This document shows, in pieces, positions 49,796 to 60,651 of a stretch of 64,000 nt of DNA (positions within the stretch are counted from its first letter, which is position 1; every line of letters starts with the position of its first letter). The notes below the pieces were generated by a model, which did no database searches, was not told the DNA's origin, and was given only the letters and a program-made list of their open reading frames with translations. The stretch is from positions 40,875 to 104,874 of the forward strand of contig JACQYB010000061.1 of NCBI GenBank assembly GCA_016208415.1. The letters are read 5' to 3'. The position numbers were made by a program, and so were the translations under genes. The stretch comes from Betaproteobacteria bacterium. Its GTDB lineage: Bacteria; Pseudomonadota; Gammaproteobacteria; Burkholderiales; Rhodocyclaceae.

Positions 49796-51190
49796 CTACC
49801 GTGCGCCGCCAACCATCTCGGCCGGCCGCACCCAGCGGTCGAAATCCTCAGCCGTGACATGGCCGAGAGACAGCGCCGCCGCGCGCAGCGTGGTGCGGTC
49901 ATGGTGCGCGCGTTTGGCGATCTCCGCGGCACGGTCGTAGCCGATGTGCGGCGCGAGCGCCGTCACCAGCATCAGCGAGCGCTCCAGCAGTTCGGCGATG
50001 TGTTCCCGGTTGGCTTCGATGCCGCGCACGCAGTGCGCCTCGAAGCTCGTCATGCCGTCGGCGAGCAGGCGCACGCTTTGCAGAAAGTTGTGGGCGATGA
50101 GCGGTTTGTAGACGTTCAGCTCGAAGTTGCCCGAGGCGCCGCCGATGCCGATGGCGACGTCGTTGGCCATGACCTGGGCACAGAGCATGGTCAGCGCCTC
50201 GCACTGGGTCGGGTTGACCTTGCCCGGCATGATGGAACTGCCAGGTTCGTTCCCGGGAATCGAGATTTCGCCGAGCCCGCAGCGCGGCCCGGAGGCCAGC
50301 CAGCGGATGTCGTTGGCGATCTTCGTCAGCGCCACGGCGAGCGTCTTGAGGGTGCCGTGCGCGGCGACGAGGCCGTCGTGGGCGGCCAGCGCCGCGAACT
50401 TGTTGCCGGCGGCGACGAAGGGCAGCCCGCTGGTGCGGGCGATTTCCGCCGCCACGCGGGCGTCGAACTCCGGATGGGTGTTGAGGCCGGTGCCGACCGC
50501 GGTGCCGCCCACGGCCAGCGGGTAGAGCGAAGGCAGCGCGGCGGTGATTACCGTCTCGGCATGGTCGAGCTGGGCGACGTAGCCGGAGAACTCCTGCCCC
50601 AGGGTCAGCGGCGTGGCGTCCTGCAAATGGGTGCGGCCAATCTTGACGATGTCGGAAAAGGCGGCGGACTTCACCGCCAGCACCGTGCGCAGGCGCGCCA
50701 GCGCCGGCAGCAGCGCGCGCACGATGCCGAGGCCCGCGGCCAGGTGCATGGCGGTGGGGAAGATGTCGTTCGACGACTGGCCGAGATTGACGTCGTCGTT
50801 GGGATGCACGCGGCGGTTCTCGCCGCGCTCGCCGCCGAGCAGTTCCGAGGCGCGGTTGGCCAGCACCTCGTTCATGTTCATGTTGCTCTGGGTGCCGGAG
50901 CCGGTCTGCCACACGGACAGGGGGAAGTCCTGGTCGTGGCGGCCGAACAGCACCTCCTCCGCCGCCGTGGCGATTGCCGCCGCCCTGTCCTCGGGCAGCA
51001 GCCCCAGTTCGCCATTGACCCCGGCGCAGGCGCGCTTGACCGCGGCCAGGGCGAGGATGATTTCCTCCGGCATGCGCTCGCTCGAGATGTCGAAGTGCGC
51101 CAGCGAGCGCTGCGTCTGCGCACCCCAGAGCCTGTCGGCGGGTACCTCGATGGGGCCGAAGGAGTCGCGTTCCGTCCGTGTTGCGCTCAT
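49796..51190 (-). CDS. fumC: class II fumarate hydratase
   Basis: 464 residues. Signature [35 protein letters not shown], and the substrate motif [20 protein letters not shown] (fumarase-type TxLQDA). Iron-independent fumarase of the TCA cycle. The oxidation-stable isoenzyme; lies 9 bp after a small lysine-rich gene. Confidence 0.96.
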   Translation of the reverse strand: MSATRTERDSFGPIEVPADRLWGAQTQRSLAHFDISSERMPEEIILALAAVKRACAGVNGELGLLPEDRAAAIATAAEEVLFGRHDQDFPLSVWQTGSGTQSNMNMNEVLANRASELLGGERGENRRVHPNDDVNLGQSSNDIFPTAMHLAAGLGIVRALLPALARLRTVLAVKSAAFSDIVKIGRTHLQDATPLTLGQEFSGYVAQLDHAETVITAALPSLYPLAVGGTAVGTGLNTHPEFDARVAAEIARTSGLPFVAAGNKFAALAAHDGLVAAHGTLKTLAVALTKIANDIRWLASGPRCGLGEISIPGNEPGSSIMPGKVNPTQCEALTMLCAQVMANDVAIGIGGASGNFELNVYKPLIAHNFLQSVRLLADGMTSFEAHCVRGIEANREHIAELLERSLMLVTALAPHIGYDRAAEIAKRAHHDRTTLRAAALSLGHVTAEDFDRWVRPAEMVGGAR

Positions 51191-51199
51191 GGCGTGAGT

Positions 51200-51331
51200 T
51201 CAGGAACCCTTGACGATCAAGGGAACGACATCCTTGGCATGCTTCTTCACCTGCTTGGCCGCCTTCTTTTCCTTCGGTGTCTGCAGGGCCTGCTTTTTGG
51301 CTTCCTTGTTGGGTCGCTGGGACTTGGTCAT
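51200..51331 (-). CDS. small lysine-rich protein (43 residues)
   Basis: ATG 51331 to TGA 51200. Starts MTKSQRPNKEAKKQALQTPK, continues EKKAAKQVKKHAKDV and ends PLIVKGS. About 30% lysine/arginine, no cysteine or membrane segment. GATCGGGAGTAG precedes it (GGGAG as ribosome site). It lies 9 bp before fumC and its last codons contain the hairpin CCCTTGA-CGA-TCAAGGG (51207-51223). Nucleic-acid or ribosome contact is plausible from charge only. Confidence 0.65.
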   Translation of the reverse strand: MTKSQRPNKEAKKQALQTPKEKKAAKQVKKHAKDVVPLIVKGS

Positions 51332-51723
51332 GGTTTCTACTCCCGATCGTGTTGAAGGGACGCCCGAAGAGCGATGGGGGGTGGAGCTGAAGGGCGTTTG
51401 CCCGGGCGTGCCGATCAGTCCTGCACGGTTGGACGCCGGGATGCGTCCCGAGTATAGGCGTGTGGCGGCGGAAAAGCCGGATATTCGGCGGCCGCCGGGA
51501 AATGGGGCGCGGCGAGGTCAGTCGGCCCTGTCGTGACCCCGTGTATCATCGGGTGAGATGCCAGGGCGCGTGAGCCGCCCTGATTCCTTCGCCGCTGCCC
51601 CGGGATTGACTCCCGGGCGTCCGGGCCAATCTGCCCCAAGCATTCCGATCATCGTCATCGTCACCGCGGTCTTGTACCGCGGGGCTCAAAGAGGCCGTTC
51701 GCCGAGCGGTTCAGGAGAATAGC
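51332..51723. other. intergenic region between divergent small-protein/fumC and ndvB units
   Basis: No gene seen. A minus-strand TATACT (51456-51451) may be the -10 of the small-protein/fumC transcript, without a good -35. A plus-strand TATCAT near 51542 is a weak candidate for ndvB. GGATTGACTCCCGGGCG contains no clear operator. Confidence 0.35.
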
Positions 51724-54700
51724 GTGGGACCAGCGAACAAGGCTGACGACTCGAACCTCTTCGGGCCATGGCGCCGACTCACGGCGCAACTGACCACGGC
51801 ACGCCGGGGCGGGGGCGGCGCGCCGGACAGACCTTTCAACGACGAGCCGCCGCTGCGGGCGGAGCTGTTCAGCACCGAGCAGATGGAGCAGCACGGCGCG
51901 CGTCTCGCGTCCGCCCACCGGTTGACGCCGGGGCGCGTGCCGGACCAGTTGCTGTCGCGGCTGGCCGCAAACGAAGACGTGCTGATCGAGACCTGCAAGC
52001 GGCTGACGGCGGCGGTGGCGACCAGCCACCGCATCACGCCCGCCGGGGAATGGCTGCTCGACAACTTCTATCTCGTCGAGGAGCAGATTCGCACCGCCAG
52101 GCGGCACCTGCCCAAGGGCTACAGCCGGGAACTGCCGAGCCTGGCCGAAGGCGCTTCGGCCGGGTTGCCGCGGGTGTACGACATCGCCCTGGAGACCATC
52201 TCCCACGGTGATGGCCGGGTGGACCCGGAGAGCCTCAGCCGCTTCGTTGCGGCGTACCAATCGGTCACACCGCTCACGCTGGGAGAATTGTGGGCCATCC
52301 CCATCATGCTGCGCCTGGCGCTGATCGAGAATCTGCGCCGCGTCGCGGTGCGCATCGCGCTGGGCAGGATGGAGCGGGATCTGGCCATCGGCTGGGCGAA
52401 CAGGCTGACGGAGATCGCCAACCAGGATCCGAAGAACCTGATCCTGGTGATCGCGGACATGGCGCGATCGCATCCGCCGATGACCACGCCGTTCGTCTCG
52501 GAACTGGCGCGCCGCCTGCAGGGGCAAGGCCCCGCCCTGGCCTTGCCGCTGACCTGGATCGAGCAGCAACTGGCCGAGTCGGGCCTGAGCATCGAGCAAC
52601 TGGTGCGCTCCGGAAACCAGCAGCAGGCGGCCGACCAGGTTTCCATCAGCAACAGCATCGGCAGTCTGCGCTTTCTCGGCACCATGGACTGGCGCGAGTT
52701 CGTCGAGGCCATGAGCGTGGTCGAACGGGTCCTGCGCACCGACCCGGCCGCGGCCTACGCCGCCATGGATTTCGCCAGCCGTGACCGCTACCGCCACGTC
52801 ATCGAGGAAGTGGCGAAGGCGAGCGTGCTCTCCGAAGACGCGGTGGCCAGCCGCGCCGTCGAGCTTGCGCAGGCTGGCGCGGCACGGCAGGGGAGCGACG
52901 ACAGAACGGCGCATGTGGGCTTCTATCTGGTCGACCAGGGCCGACCCGAACTGGAGCGGGCCGTGCAGGCGCGCCTGCCCCTGGCCGCAGCGCTGCGTCG
53001 CGGCGCAAGCCGCTCTCCCCTGTTGCTGTATCTGGGTTCGATCACCCTGATCACGGTGCTTCTCGCTGCTGGCCTGCTGGCGGAGGCGCGGGCGGACGGC
53101 GCACCCGACTGGGCACTGGCGCCGCTGGGCATTCTCGCCCTGCTGGCCACCGGTCAGCTCGCGGTGGCGCTGGTGAACTGGCTGGCCACCTTGCTGGCGT
53201 CGCCGCATCCCCTGCCGCGCATGGATTTCTCCGCCGGCATCCCGCCGGAGTCGCGCGCCCTGGTGGTGGTGCCGACCCTGCTCACCAGTGCGCGCAGCCT
53301 CGACAGCCTGGTGGAGGCGCTGGAAGTCCGGTTCCTGGCCAATCGCGACCGCAACCTGCGCTTCGGCCTGCTGACCGACTTCCGCGATGCAGCCGAGGAA
53401 ACGCTGGCCGAGGACGCGCCGCTGCTGCACCTGGCCCGGGAGCGGATCGACGCCCTGAACGCGCAATACGCGGACGGCACGAACGACGTCTTCTTCCTGT
53501 TTCATCGCCCGCGCCGCTGGAACCCCCACGACAAGACGTGGATGGGCTACGAGCGCAAGCGCGGCAAGCTGGGCGACCTGAACGCCCTGCTGCGGGAGGG
53601 CAGGAGCGACGGCTTCTCGCTGGTGGTCGGCGCGACCGCGGCGCTCGCCGGCGTGAAGTACGTGATCACCCTGGACACGGACACGCAACTGCCCCGCGAC
53701 GCGGCGCGCCAGTTTGTCGGCACCATGGCGCACCCGCTCAACCGTGCGGTCTACGACGAAGCCCTGCAGCGGGTCCGGGCCGGCTACGGCATCCTGCAGC
53801 CGCGCGTGGGCGTCAGCCTGTCCGGCGCCATTCAGTCGCGCTTTGCGCGTCTGCACGGCGGCGAGCCGGGCATCGACCCGTACACCCGAGCCGTGTCCGA
53901 CGTCTACCAGGACGCATTCCAGGAGGGCTCGTTCATCGGCAAGGGGATCTACGATGTCGATGCCTTCGAACGGGCGCTCAAAGACCGCTTTCCCGAAAAC
54001 CGCATCCTCAGCCACGACCTTCTGGAAGGCTGTTATGCCCGCTCCGGGCTGCTGAGCGACGTGCAGGTGTACGAGGAATACCCGGCCCGCTACGGCGCCG
54101 ACGTCAACCGCCGCCATCGCTGGATCCGTGGCGACTGGCAGCTCGCGGGCTGGCTGCTGCCGTGGGTACCCGGTCCGGACGGGCGGCGCCGAAGCAACCC
54201 GCTCTCCGCCCTGTCGCGCTGGAAGCTGTTCGACAATCTGCGTCGCAGCCTGGTGCCGGGGGCGCTGACGCTGCTCCTGCTGCTGGGCTGGACGACGTTT
54301 TCATCGGCCGGGTTGTGGACCCTGGCGGTGCTCGGCATCCTCCTGATCCCGGCGGTGCTGGCCATCCTGCTGGACGTCGTCCGCAAACCGGACGACATGC
54401 GGCCGGTCCAGCATCTCGCCGCCGCCGCGCGTGCCGCCGGCCAGCGTCTGGTCCAGACCGGCTTTGCCTTCGCAACCCTGCCCCATGAGGCGTACTACAG
54501 CCTCGATGCGATCCTGCGCACCCTCGGGCGCTTGCTGGTGACGCACAAACGGCTGCTGGAATGGAATCCGTCCGGCGACCAGGAGATGTTGAGCCGCTCC
54601 GACCTCGCCGCCTCATTCCGCTCCATGTGGTTCGTCCCGGTGCTCGCCGCCGGCACGGCCATTAACATCGCAGCGGCGAATCCGGACGCGCTGGCCGTGG

Positions 54701-57700
54701 CCGGCCCCATCCTCATCCTGTGGCTGGCATCCCCCGCCCTCGCCTGGTGGATCAGCCTGTCGCCGGCCCGCCGCGAGGTGCGGCTGACCGCCGAGCAGAG
54801 CCGTTTTCTCGCCCGGATCGCGCGCAAGACCTGGGCCTTCTTCGAGACCTTCGTCGGCCCGGAGGACCACTGGCTGCCACCGGACAACTACCAGGAATAC
54901 CGCGCCGCCACGCTCGCCCATCGCACCTCGCCCACCAACATGGGGCTGGCGCTGCTGGCGAACCTGTCCGCCCACGACTTCGGCTACATCCCGGCCGGAC
55001 AGTTGGTCGAGCGCACTGCCCTTACCCTGGAGACGATGTCGGGACTGGCAAGCTACCGCGGCCATTTCTTCAACTGGTACGACACGCAATCACTGCGACC
55101 GCTGCACCCGGAGTACATCTCGACGGTGGACAGCGGCAACCTGGCGGGCCATCTGCTGACCCTGCGCCCGGGCCTGATCGCGCTGCTCGATCGGCCGATC
55201 CTGGAGATGCGCTGCCTGGACGGCCTGCGCGACACCCTGGCGATACTGGAGGAGGCCGAGGGCACCGCCGCCAAGGCCGCGCGCGCCCGATTCCGGAAGG
55301 ATGTCGAATCCGCATGCGACTCGCGACCGGCCACGCTGGCGGCGGCACGGCTCCTGCTGGAGCGGCTGCTGCTGTGCGCCGAGGCGATCGCCGACGAGCT
55401 GGCGCATGAACTCGACAGCCAGGCGGGCTGGTGGGCAAGGGCGCTGGCCCGGCAATCCCGGGCGGTGCGCGATGACCTGGCGTTTCTCGCGCCGTGGACC
55501 GGGCTGCCGGAGGCGCCGGACGGGCTCGGCGACCTCCCTGAAATCCATGCGATTCCGACCCTGCGCACCCTGGCGGGGCTCGACGTGGCGTTGTCCACCC
55601 GCCTCGCGGGCCGCTCCGAGGCTGGCGCGGCGCCCTTGCAGGAGGCGTGGGCGGCCGATCTGCGCCGGCTCGTTGAGGAGGGCAGCAAGCGTGCCAAGGA
55701 GCGCATCGCGGCCATCCAGCAACTGGCCCTGCAGGCCGGCGAACTCGCATGCATGGAGTACGGCTTTCTCTACGACAAGGCATCGCGTCTGCTCTCCATC
55801 GGCTACAACATGGAAGAGCGGCGGCGCGACGCGAGTTACTACGACCTGCTGGCTTCGGAAGCCCGGCTGAGCGTATTCGTCGCCATTGCCCAGGGGCAAC
55901 TGCCCCAGGAGAGCTGGTTCGCCCTCGGACGCCTGCTCACCCGCGCCGGCGGCGAGCCGATCCTGCTGTCCTGGAGCGGCTCGATGTTCGAGTACCTGAT
56001 GCCGCAACTGGTGATGCCGAGCTACGACAACACGCTGCTCGACCAGACCGCCCAGGCGGCGGTGGAGCGGCAGATCGAGTACGGCCAGCAGCATGGCCTG
56101 CCGTGGGGCATGTCGGAATCCGGCTACAACACGGTGGATGTGCATCTCAACTACCAGTACCGAGCGTTCGGCGTGCCCGGCCTGGGGCTGAAACGGGGAC
56201 TCGCCGAGGACCTGGTCGTCGCGCCCTATGCCTCGGTGCTGGCGCTGATGGTGGCGCCGGAGGCGGCCTGCCTGAATCTGCAGCGGCTTGCCGCCGCCGG
56301 GGCGGAAGGGCAGTTCGGCTTTCACGAGGCCATCGACTACACCCCGGCACGACAGCGGCGCGGCGAATCCCATGCCATGGTCCGCTCCTACATGGCCCAT
56401 CACCAGGGCATGAGCCTGCTCGCCCTGGCCTATCTGTTGCTCGACCGCCCGATGCAGAAGCGCTTCGAGTCCGATCCGCTGCTCCAGGGCACCCTGCTGT
56501 TGCTGCAGGAGCGCATCCCCAAGGCCTCGGCGTTCTATGCCCACACCGCCGAACTCACCGGCATCCGGGCCGGCGCGGGCACCCCGGAGATGCCGATCCG
56601 CGTGCTCGACAATCCGAATACGCCGGTGCCGGAAGTGCAGTTGCTGTCAAACGGCCGCTATCACGTCATGGTCACCAACTCCGGCGGCGGCTACAGCCGC
56701 TGGAAGGACCTGGCCGTGACGCGCTGGCGCGAGGACGGCACGCGCGACCCGTGGGGGACGTTCTGTTACCTGCGCGACGTAGCGAGCGCTTCGACCTGGT
56801 CCACCGCGCACCAGCCGACCCTGCGACGGGCGCAACACTACGAGGCGATCTTCTCGGAGGGGCGCGCGGAATTTCGCCGTCGCGACCGGGGCGACGGCTT
56901 CGATTTCGACACCCATACCGAAATCGCCGTGTCGCCGGAAGACGATATCGAACTGCGCCGGGTGCGCATCACCAACCGTTCCGGCACGCGCCGCACGATC
57001 GAGGTCACGAGCTACGCCGAGGTGGTGCTGGCGGCACCCGACGCCGACGCGCTGCATCCGGCGTTCAGCAATCTCTTCGTCCAGACCGAGATCGTGGAAC
57101 CGCGCCGGGCTGTGCTGTGCACGCGCCGGCCCCGCTCCCGCGATGAGCAGGTGCCGTGGATGTTCCACCTGATGGCCGTGCACGAGGCGGAGGTCGGGGA
57201 GGTTTCCTGCGAAACCGACCGTGCGCGCTTCCTCGGCCGCGGTCGCACGGCGGCAGCCCCCCGGGCGATGGACGACGCGGCGGCGCTGTCCGGCAGCCAG
57301 GGCTCGGTGCTCGACCCGGTGGTCGCCATCCGCTGCCGCATCACCCTCGAACCGGAACAATCGGCCAGCGTGGATCTGGTTTACGGCATCGGCGACAGCC
57401 GCGACGCGGCCCTGGGCCTGGTCGAGAAATACCAGGATCGCCGCCTCGCCGACCGCGTCTTCGAACTGGCCTGGACCCACGCCCAGGTGGTGCTGCGGCA
57501 GATCAACGCCAATGATGCGGACGCGCAGCTCTACGGACGCCTGGCCAACGCGGTCATCTACGCCCATGCCGCGCTGCGCGCCGAGAGCAGCGTGCTGATG
57601 AAGAACCGGCGCGGGCAATCCGGCCTGTGGGGCTATGCCATCTCCGGAGACCTGCCCATCGTCCTGCTGCGCATCTCGGACATGGCCAATATCGAACTGG

Positions 57701-60519
57701 TGCGCCAGCTCATCCAGGCCCATGCCTACTGGCGCCTGAAGGGACTGGTGGTGGACCTGGTGATCTGGAACGAAGACCGCGCCGGTTACCGGCAGGCGCT
57801 GCAGGACCAGATCCTGGGCCTGGTCGCGGTAGGTCTCGAAACCCAGGTGATGGATCGGCCGGGCGGCATCTTCGTGCGCTCGGCGGAGCAGATCTCGGAG
57901 GAAGACCGCACCCTGTTCCAGACCGTCGCCCGCGTCATCCTCAGCGACAGCCGGGGGACCCTGGCCGAACAGCTCAACCGCCCCGGCGCGGCGCAAGTAC
58001 GCGTGCCGCGCCTCATCCCCAGCCGGCCCGGACAGGACGAGACACCCGCCGCCGCCGTACCGCCACGGCGCGACCTGATCCTGTCCAACGGCCTCGGCGG
58101 CTTCACGCCGGACGGGCGCGAGTACGTCATCACCACCACGCCCGCACAGCTCACGCCGGCGCCGTGGGTGAACGTGCTGGCCAACCCGCGCTTCGGCAGC
58201 GTCATCTCGGAGAGCGGCCAGGCCTACACCTGGGGCGAGAACGCCCATGAGTTCCGCCTCACCCCCTGGCACAACGACCCGGTATCCGACGCCAGCGGTG
58301 AAGCCTTTTACCTGCGCGACGAGGAAAGCGGCCAGTTCTGGTCGCCGACGCCGCTGCCCAGGCGGGGTGCCACGCCCTACGTCAGCCGGCACGGCTTCGG
58401 CTACAGCGTGTTCGAGCATGCCGAGGGCGGCATCCGCTCGGAGTTGTGGGTCTACGTGGCCGCGGATTCGGCGGTCAAGTTTTCGCGGCTCCTGGTGCGC
58501 AACGAGTCCGGCCGGCCGCGCCGGCTTTCCGCCACCGGCTACGTGGAATGGGTGCTGGGCGACCTGCGGCCGAGATCGGCCATGCACGTCAGCACCGAGG
58601 TCGACCCCTACAGCGGCGCGCTCTACGCGCGCAACCCGTACAACACCGAGTTTCCCGACCGGGTGGCCTTCTTCGACGTGGACGACGCGAACCGGACCAG
58701 CACCTGCGACCGGGCCGAATTCATCGGCCGCAACGGCAGCCTGGCGAATCCGGCGGCGATGGCGCGGTCCCACCTGTCCGGCAAGGTCGGCAATGGCCTG
58801 GATCCCTGCGCCGCGATCCAGGTCGGTTTCAACCTGGCCGCCGGGCAGGAGCGCGAGATCATCTTCAGGCTCGGCCTGGCGGGCACGCCGGACGGAGGTG
58901 ACGCAAACCCGGATGCCAACACCCTGGTGCATCGCTTGCGCGGCGCCGGCGCCGCACGGCGGGCGCTCGAAGCGGTCTGGCACTACTGGAACCACACCCT
59001 GGGCGCCGTCCAGGTGGAAACGCCCGACGAGTCGCTCAACGTGCTGACCAACGGCTGGCTGCTGTACCAGACCCTGGCCTGCCGCATGTGGGCGCGCAGC
59101 GGCCATTACCAGTCGGGCGGCGCCTTCGGCTTCCGCGACCAGTTGCAGGACGCGATGGCGCTGGTGCATGCCGAGCCCCGGCTGCTGCGCGCACACCTGC
59201 TGCTGTGCGCGGGCCGCCAATTCCGCGAAGGGGATGTGCAGCACTGGTGGCATCCGCCGTCCGGCCGGGGCGTGCGTACCCATTGCTCCGACGACTATCT
59301 GTGGCTGGCCCTGGCCACCTGCCGCTACGTGCTGTGCAGCGGCGACACCGGCGTGCTGGATGAACCCGTTCAGTTCCTGGAAGGCCGTGCACTCAGTCCG
59401 GAAGACGATTCCTACTATGACCTGCCCGGCCACTCCGTGGCCGCGGACAGCCTGTACCAGCACTGCGTGCGGGCCATCCGCCGCGCGCTCGAATTCGGTC
59501 CGCACGGGCTGCCGCTGATCGGCTCCGGCGACTGGAACGACGGCATGAACCGGGTGGGCATCCAGGGCAAGGGTGAAAGCGTGTGGCTGGGCTTCTTCCT
59601 GTGCGAAGTGCTGCGCCAGTTCGGCGCGCTGGCGCTCCGGCATAACGATCCCGCCTTCGCCGAACTTTGCGCGGTAGAGGGCACGCGCCTGCGCGAAAAC
59701 ATCGAGCAGCACGCCTGGGACGGCGCCTGGTATCGCCGCGCCTGGTTCGACGACGGCACGCCGCTCGGGTCGGCGGACAACGCCGAATGCCGGATCGATT
59801 CGATCTCGCAGAGCTGGGCGGTACTGTCCGGGGCGGGCGCCGGTGTGGGCAACCCCGAACGCGCGCGCATGGCCATGCAGGCAGTGGACGAGCGGCTGGT
59901 GCGTCGCGAGCACGCGCTCATCCAGTTGCTCGATCCGCCCTTCGACCGGTCGGATGTGGACCCGGGCTACATCAAGGGCTATGTGCCGGGCGTGCGCGAG
60001 AACGGTGGCCAGTACACCCATGGCGCCATCTGGACGGCCATGGCGTTCGCCGCCCTGGGCGACAGCCGCCGCGCCTGGGAGCTGACGACCATGATCAACC
60101 CGGCGAACCACGCGAAATCACAGGAGACCATCGCGACCTACAAGGTGGAGCCCTACGTCATGGCGGCCGACGTCTACGCGGTGGCGCCCCACACCGGCCG
60201 CGGCGGCTGGACCTGGTACACCGGCTCGGCCGGCTGGATGTACCGGCTCATCGTGGAATCGCTGCTGGGACTGCGGCTGGAAGTGGACCGGCTGCATGTG
60301 GCGCCGTGCCTGCCGGCGCATTGGCAGGGGTTCAAGATCCACTATCGTTTCCGGGAGACGGTCTATCACATCGCCGTCGCGCAAACGCGAGCCGCCGATG
60401 ACGAGAAGATCGGCGTGACGGGCGTGGCCGTGGATGGCGTCGAGCAGGACGGCCAGGCGATTCCCCTGGTGGATGACCAGCGGGAACACACGGTGGAGGT
60501 GAGGGTGGCGGCGCGATGA
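51724..60519 (+). CDS. ndvB: cyclic beta-1,2-glucan synthase (NdvB/Cgs type)
   Basis: 2931 residues from GTG 51724 (AGGAGA upstream). The order matches NdvB: N-terminal region; membrane helices near 435-490; glycosyltransferase family 84 domain with DTDTQLPRD near 646 and HRWIRGDWQLAGWLLPW near 798; more helices near 840-880 and 965-1010; the glucoamylase-like region (TVDSGNLAGHLLTLRPG, YNMEERRRDASYYDLLASEA); and C-terminal GH94-like domains. In the latter SGDWNDGMNRVG near 2603 holds the catalytic Asp. It uses UDP-glucose to make periplasmic cyclic glucans for osmotic adaptation and host interaction. Monocistronic. Confidence 0.95.
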   Translation: MGPANKADDSNLFGPWRRLTAQLTTARRGGGGAPDRPFNDEPPLRAELFSTEQMEQHGARLASAHRLTPGRVPDQLLSRLAANEDVLIETCKRLTAAVATSHRITPAGEWLLDNFYLVEEQIRTARRHLPKGYSRELPSLAEGASAGLPRVYDIALETISHGDGRVDPESLSRFVAAYQSVTPLTLGELWAIPIMLRLALIENLRRVAVRIALGRMERDLAIGWANRLTEIANQDPKNLILVIADMARSHPPMTTPFVSELARRLQGQGPALALPLTWIEQQLAESGLSIEQLVRSGNQQQAADQVSISNSIGSLRFLGTMDWREFVEAMSVVERVLRTDPAAAYAAMDFASRDRYRHVIEEVAKASVLSEDAVASRAVELAQAGAARQGSDDRTAHVGFYLVDQGRPELERAVQARLPLAAALRRGASRSPLLLYLGSITLITVLLAAGLLAEARADGAPDWALAPLGILALLATGQLAVALVNWLATLLASPHPLPRMDFSAGIPPESRALVVVPTLLTSARSLDSLVEALEVRFLANRDRNLRFGLLTDFRDAAEETLAEDAPLLHLARERIDALNAQYADGTNDVFFLFHRPRRWNPHDKTWMGYERKRGKLGDLNALLREGRSDGFSLVVGATAALAGVKYVITLDTDTQLPRDAARQFVGTMAHPLNRAVYDEALQRVRAGYGILQPRVGVSLSGAIQSRFARLHGGEPGIDPYTRAVSDVYQDAFQEGSFIGKGIYDVDAFERALKDRFPENRILSHDLLEGCYARSGLLSDVQVYEEYPARYGADVNRRHRWIRGDWQLAGWLLPWVPGPDGRRRSNPLSALSRWKLFDNLRRSLVPGALTLLLLLGWTTFSSAGLWTLAVLGILLIPAVLAILLDVVRKPDDMRPVQHLAAAARAAGQRLVQTGFAFATLPHEAYYSLDAILRTLGRLLVTHKRLLEWNPSGDQEMLSRSDLAASFRSMWFVPVLAAGTAINIAAANPDALAVAGPILILWLASPALAWWISLSPARREVRLTAEQSRFLARIARKTWAFFETFVGPEDHWLPPDNYQEYRAATLAHRTSPTNMGLALLANLSAHDFGYIPAGQLVERTALTLETMSGLASYRGHFFNWYDTQSLRPLHPEYISTVDSGNLAGHLLTLRPGLIALLDRPILEMRCLDGLRDTLAILEEAEGTAAKAARARFRKDVESACDSRPATLAAARLLLERLLLCAEAIADELAHELDSQAGWWARALARQSRAVRDDLAFLAPWTGLPEAPDGLGDLPEIHAIPTLRTLAGLDVALSTRLAGRSEAGAAPLQEAWAADLRRLVEEGSKRAKERIAAIQQLALQAGELACMEYGFLYDKASRLLSIGYNMEERRRDASYYDLLASEARLSVFVAIAQGQLPQESWFALGRLLTRAGGEPILLSWSGSMFEYLMPQLVMPSYDNTLLDQTAQAAVERQIEYGQQHGLPWGMSESGYNTVDVHLNYQYRAFGVPGLGLKRGLAEDLVVAPYASVLALMVAPEAACLNLQRLAAAGAEGQFGFHEAIDYTPARQRRGESHAMVRSYMAHHQGMSLLALAYLLLDRPMQKRFESDPLLQGTLLLLQERIPKASAFYAHTAELTGIRAGAGTPEMPIRVLDNPNTPVPEVQLLSNGRYHVMVTNSGGGYSRWKDLAVTRWREDGTRDPWGTFCYLRDVASASTWSTAHQPTLRRAQHYEAIFSEGRAEFRRRDRGDGFDFDTHTEIAVSPEDDIELRRVRITNRSGTRRTIEVTSYAEVVLAAPDADALHPAFSNLFVQTEIVEPRRAVLCTRRPRSRDEQVPWMFHLMAVHEAEVGEVSCETDRARFLGRGRTAAAPRAMDDAAALSGSQGSVLDPVVAIRCRITLEPEQSASVDLVYGIGDSRDAALGLVEKYQDRRLADRVFELAWTHAQVVLRQINANDADAQLYGRLANAVIYAHAALRAESSVLMKNRRGQSGLWGYAISGDLPIVLLRISDMANIELVRQLIQAHAYWRLKGLVVDLVIWNEDRAGYRQALQDQILGLVAVGLETQVMDRPGGIFVRSAEQISEEDRTLFQTVARVILSDSRGTLAEQLNRPGAAQVRVPRLIPSRPGQDETPAAAVPPRRDLILSNGLGGFTPDGREYVITTTPAQLTPAPWVNVLANPRFGSVISESGQAYTWGENAHEFRLTPWHNDPVSDASGEAFYLRDEESGQFWSPTPLPRRGATPYVSRHGFGYSVFEHAEGGIRSELWVYVAADSAVKFSRLLVRNESGRPRRLSATGYVEWVLGDLRPRSAMHVSTEVDPYSGALYARNPYNTEFPDRVAFFDVDDANRTSTCDRAEFIGRNGSLANPAAMARSHLSGKVGNGLDPCAAIQVGFNLAAGQEREIIFRLGLAGTPDGGDANPDANTLVHRLRGAGAARRALEAVWHYWNHTLGAVQVETPDESLNVLTNGWLLYQTLACRMWARSGHYQSGGAFGFRDQLQDAMALVHAEPRLLRAHLLLCAGRQFREGDVQHWWHPPSGRGVRTHCSDDYLWLALATCRYVLCSGDTGVLDEPVQFLEGRALSPEDDSYYDLPGHSVAADSLYQHCVRAIRRALEFGPHGLPLIGSGDWNDGMNRVGIQGKGESVWLGFFLCEVLRQFGALALRHNDPAFAELCAVEGTRLRENIEQHAWDGAWYRRAWFDDGTPLGSADNAECRIDSISQSWAVLSGAGAGVGNPERARMAMQAVDERLVRREHALIQLLDPPFDRSDVDPGYIKGYVPGVRENGGQYTHGAIWTAMAFAALGDSRRAWELTTMINPANHAKSQETIATYKVEPYVMAADVYAVAPHTGRGGWTWYTGSAGWMYRLIVESLLGLRLEVDRLHVAPCLPAHWQGFKIHYRFRETVYHIAVAQTRAADDEKIGVTGVAVDGVEQDGQAIPLVDDQREHTVEVRVAAR

Positions 60520-60651
60520 ACGCCGTGGTGCTCGGCCAAGGTCTCGGTTGACCGAGTGCGGCGGGCGGAAGGGCTGCGAGCGGCCACGCAATCCGGCGGG
60601 GGCATTTCTGCCGGACTTACAATATCGCTTCAACTCACCGTCACAGCCGGT

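Noticed and set aside
56647-60111. 1154-codon open frame on the minus strand inside ndvB
   Set aside because: High-GC codon bias keeps the opposite strand open; composition is low-complexity (Gly/Ala/His/Arg-rich) with no domain, whereas the plus strand encodes a clear NdvB.
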